A DNA stretch of 6,378 bases from a bacterium (GTDB lineage: Bacteria; Pseudomonadota; Alphaproteobacteria; Rs-D84; CACZYB01): contig JAILLX010000036.1 of assembly GCA_024692925.1 (NCBI GenBank), positions 1 to 6,378 of the forward strand. Reading direction: 5' to 3'. Shown piece after piece: positions 5,841 through 6,378 of the stretch (positions are counted from its first letter, which is position 1; each line of letters begins with the position of its first letter). Both the position numbers and the translations under genes were made by a program. The notes beneath the pieces were generated by a model. It was not told where the DNA came from. It saw only the letters and a program-made list of their open reading frames with translations, and searched no databases.

Positions 5841-5952
5841 GTCATCTGAAGGACTATCCTCCATCATACGAAGAACTCTCCTCGTTCAAAGGGCTAACCC
5901 TCCGTCATCCGAAGAACCACACCTCCGTCATCCTGAACTTGATTCAGGATCT
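5837..5952. repeat. Degenerate array of five CCTCCGTCATC units
   Basis: Five units begin with CCTC at 5837, 5858, 5880, 5899 and 5922. The shared core is CCTC(C)GTCATCCGAAGAAC. Units are 21, 22, 19 and 23 bases long, and the last is longer because it carries a palindrome. Unit 4 (CCTCCGTCATCCGAAGAACC) looks closest to the consensus; unit 3 is the most decayed (CCTCGTTCAAAGGG). The gaps are too short and the units too variable for a CRISPR array. It looks like a decayed intergenic repeat family. Confidence 0.65.
5930..5950. repeat. Perfect palindromic element ending the array
   Basis: ATCCTGAA (5930-5937) and TTCAGGAT (5943-5950) form a perfect 8-bp stem around CTTGA. CTTTTT follows on the plus strand, so it could also act as a terminator for rightward transcripts. 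The motif, GTCATCCTGAACTTGATTC and its complement, resembles widespread short intergenic palindromes of Proteobacteria; I expect further copies in this genome. Confidence 0.7.
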
Positions 5953-5976
5953 TTTTCGGGCTTTTAATTTCGTGAC

Positions 5977-6023
5977 TTTCATGCTTGTTCGAGGCTTGAA
6001 GGTGGGCGGAGAAAAGCATGAAA
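5977..6023. repeat. Inverted repeat with long loop
   Basis: TTTCATGCTT (5977-5986) and AAGCATGAAA (6014-6023) are a perfect 10-bp inverted pair separated by 27 bases. Inside and just beyond it, GGTGG (6001-6005) could instead pair with CCACC (6028-6032), giving two mutually exclusive folds. This may be one part of a composite repeat or a structured RNA. Confidence 0.5.
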
Positions 6024-6025
6024 AC

Positions 6026-6137
6026 CTCCACCCATTTTAAGGGTTTGATTTTGACGTAGGCCTGCGAATCTTTGCGACACGCCCGTAGCCCACAGAAAAC
6101 CTTGGTTCCTCGCCTATAGCATAAACAAAAAACCACC
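6026..6137 (-). repeat. Left copy of a diverged inverted element
   Basis: Read on the minus strand from 6137, this starts GGTGGTTTTTTGTTTA and aligns without gaps to the plus strand from 6267. The first 16 bases are identical, and I count about 61 matches in 112 positions, with a second conserved patch (6058-6039, sharing CAAAAT..AA.CC and TT..AATGGG). One minus-strand frame gives WFFVYAIGEEPRFSVGYGRV and later TSKSNP before a stop; the right copy has an equivalent frame. Confidence 0.5.
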
Positions 6138-6151
6138 GATAAAATGATGTG

Positions 6152-6172
6152 ATCAAAAAATAGTTTTTTGAT
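6152..6172. repeat. Perfect AT-rich hairpin in the element core
   Basis: ATCAAAAAA (6152-6160) and TTTTTTGAT (6164-6172) form a 9-bp stem with a three-base loop, TAG. It resembles a protein-binding palindrome or a weak terminator more than a stable RNA stem, since nearly all pairs are A-T. Confidence 0.5.
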
Positions 6173-6202
6173 AAGTTGAGGTTGAGAGAATTCTTTCGTA
6201 AA

Positions 6203-6227
6203 AACAAGTTGTTAGATAATACTTGTT
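6203..6227. repeat. Short inverted repeat in the element core
   Basis: AACAAGT (6203-6209) and ACTTGTT (6221-6227) form a 7-bp inverted pair around an 11-base AT-rich centre. The half-site spacing of about 18 bases centre to centre would fit a dimeric regulator, but this is not established. Confidence 0.35.
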
Positions 6228-6254
6228 GCAAAAAAATTTGAAACAGGATATACT
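6226..6254 (+). promoter_or_regulatory. Candidate promoter toward the right copy
   Basis: TTGCAA (6226-6231) and TATACT (6249-6254) are 17 bases apart and match nine of twelve consensus bases. Transcription would begin near 6261, just before the conserved 16-base block of the right copy. The AT content makes chance matches likely. Confidence 0.35.
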
Positions 6255-6266
6255 AATCAAAAAAAG

Positions 6267-6378
6267 GGTGGTTTTTTGTTTACGGTGTAGCACGAAAATC
6301 CAGCCTCTCCGCCCCCTACATCCCAACAGTTAGATTTTTTGGTAACGCTTCAAAATTGAAGCCTTGGAATGGGCGTCC
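6267..6378 (+). repeat. Right copy of the diverged inverted element, cut by the window edge
   Basis: It begins with the same 16 bases (GGTGGTTTTTTGTTTA) as the left copy, in the opposite direction, and aligns with it to the end of the window. A frame open from 6257 reads WFFVYGVARKSSLSAPYIP and then NASKLKPWNGR. Compared with the left copy, FFVY, a Ser, a Tyr, an SK pair and a Pro are shared in register. That frame has a stop at 6254-6256 and no ATG, GTG or TTG before the window end, so it is not an intact gene as seen here. Confidence 0.5.

Larger units (their letters stand above)
5788..6378. other. Gene-free repeat mosaic at the right end
   Basis: No open frame here has both a start with a ribosome binding site and a recognisable product. 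The stretch contains, in order: the leader of the secreted-protein gene, a short hairpin, an array of about 22-bp units with a terminal palindrome, a long-looped hairpin, and two diverged inverted copies of one element around an AT-rich core. Parts (5900-6120 and 6284-6320) are visibly richer in G and C than the neighbouring genes, which suggests a different origin from the surrounding DNA. Confidence 0.6.

Noticed and set aside
5837..5952. Possible CRISPR array
   Set aside because: Units are about 22 bases with hardly any spacer between them, they diverge from each other, and no cas gene is near.
5894..6136. Minus-strand open frame of 80 codons starting at a GTG
   Set aside because: It has no ribosome binding site, runs through the left element copy, the long-looped hairpin and the palindrome, and ends inside the repeat array. 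Such frames arise from translating repeats.
6037..6231. Minus-strand open frame of 64 codons from an ATG in the element core
   Set aside because: No ribosome binding site precedes it, and the N-terminal third is AT-rich core sequence. Only the later part matches the right copy, so it is better described as part of the repeat.

Overview
The window looks like chromosome from an AT-rich, probably anaerobic or microaerobic, host-associated Alphaproteobacterium. Three things point there. The stand-alone ribosomal protein bL36 is of the cysteine-free type seen in Alphaproteobacteria. A classical rubrerythrin suggests low-oxygen life. A secreted protein carries the 'CPAGTYS' cysteine repeats that I associate with uncultured gut Alphaproteobacteria. 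The lineage is an inference; no rRNA gene or other decisive marker is present.

Layout. Positions 1-1212 (minus strand) hold a regulator with two helix-turn-helix domains and an S24-like C-terminal domain, followed 31 bases later by the start of an unrecognised gene that runs off the left edge. The gap at 1213-1522 holds three helically phased AT-rich repeats in front of the regulator and a near-consensus promoter for rpmJ (1523-1645, plus strand, too short for most gene callers). A bidirectional terminator at 1666-1693 separates rpmJ from a convergent two-gene operon (4097 to 1704, minus strand). Both operon genes encode exported proteins with a very basic, Ser/Lys-rich N-terminal stretch and a cysteine-containing body; I recognise no known family in either. 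Back-to-back promoters at 4122-4191 drive this operon leftward and, rightward, a stress pair: a short ribosome hibernation factor (hpf) and rubrerythrin (rbr). A shared hairpin at 5118-5140 ends rbr and the convergent gene at 5143-5787, which encodes a small secreted protein with tandem cysteine repeats.

The last 590 bases (5788-6378) have no gene I can support and are a mosaic of repeats. In order they are a degenerate array of about 22-bp units ending in a perfect palindrome, a long-looped hairpin, and two diverged inverted copies (about 112 bp each) of one element, facing away from each other around a 129-bp AT-rich core. The inner 16 bp of the two copies are identical. The right copy is cut by the window edge.

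The genes do not form one pathway. The strongest candidates for something undescribed are the exported basic/cysteine-rich operon, the divergent repeat pair at the right end, and the regulator with its phased upstream repeats.
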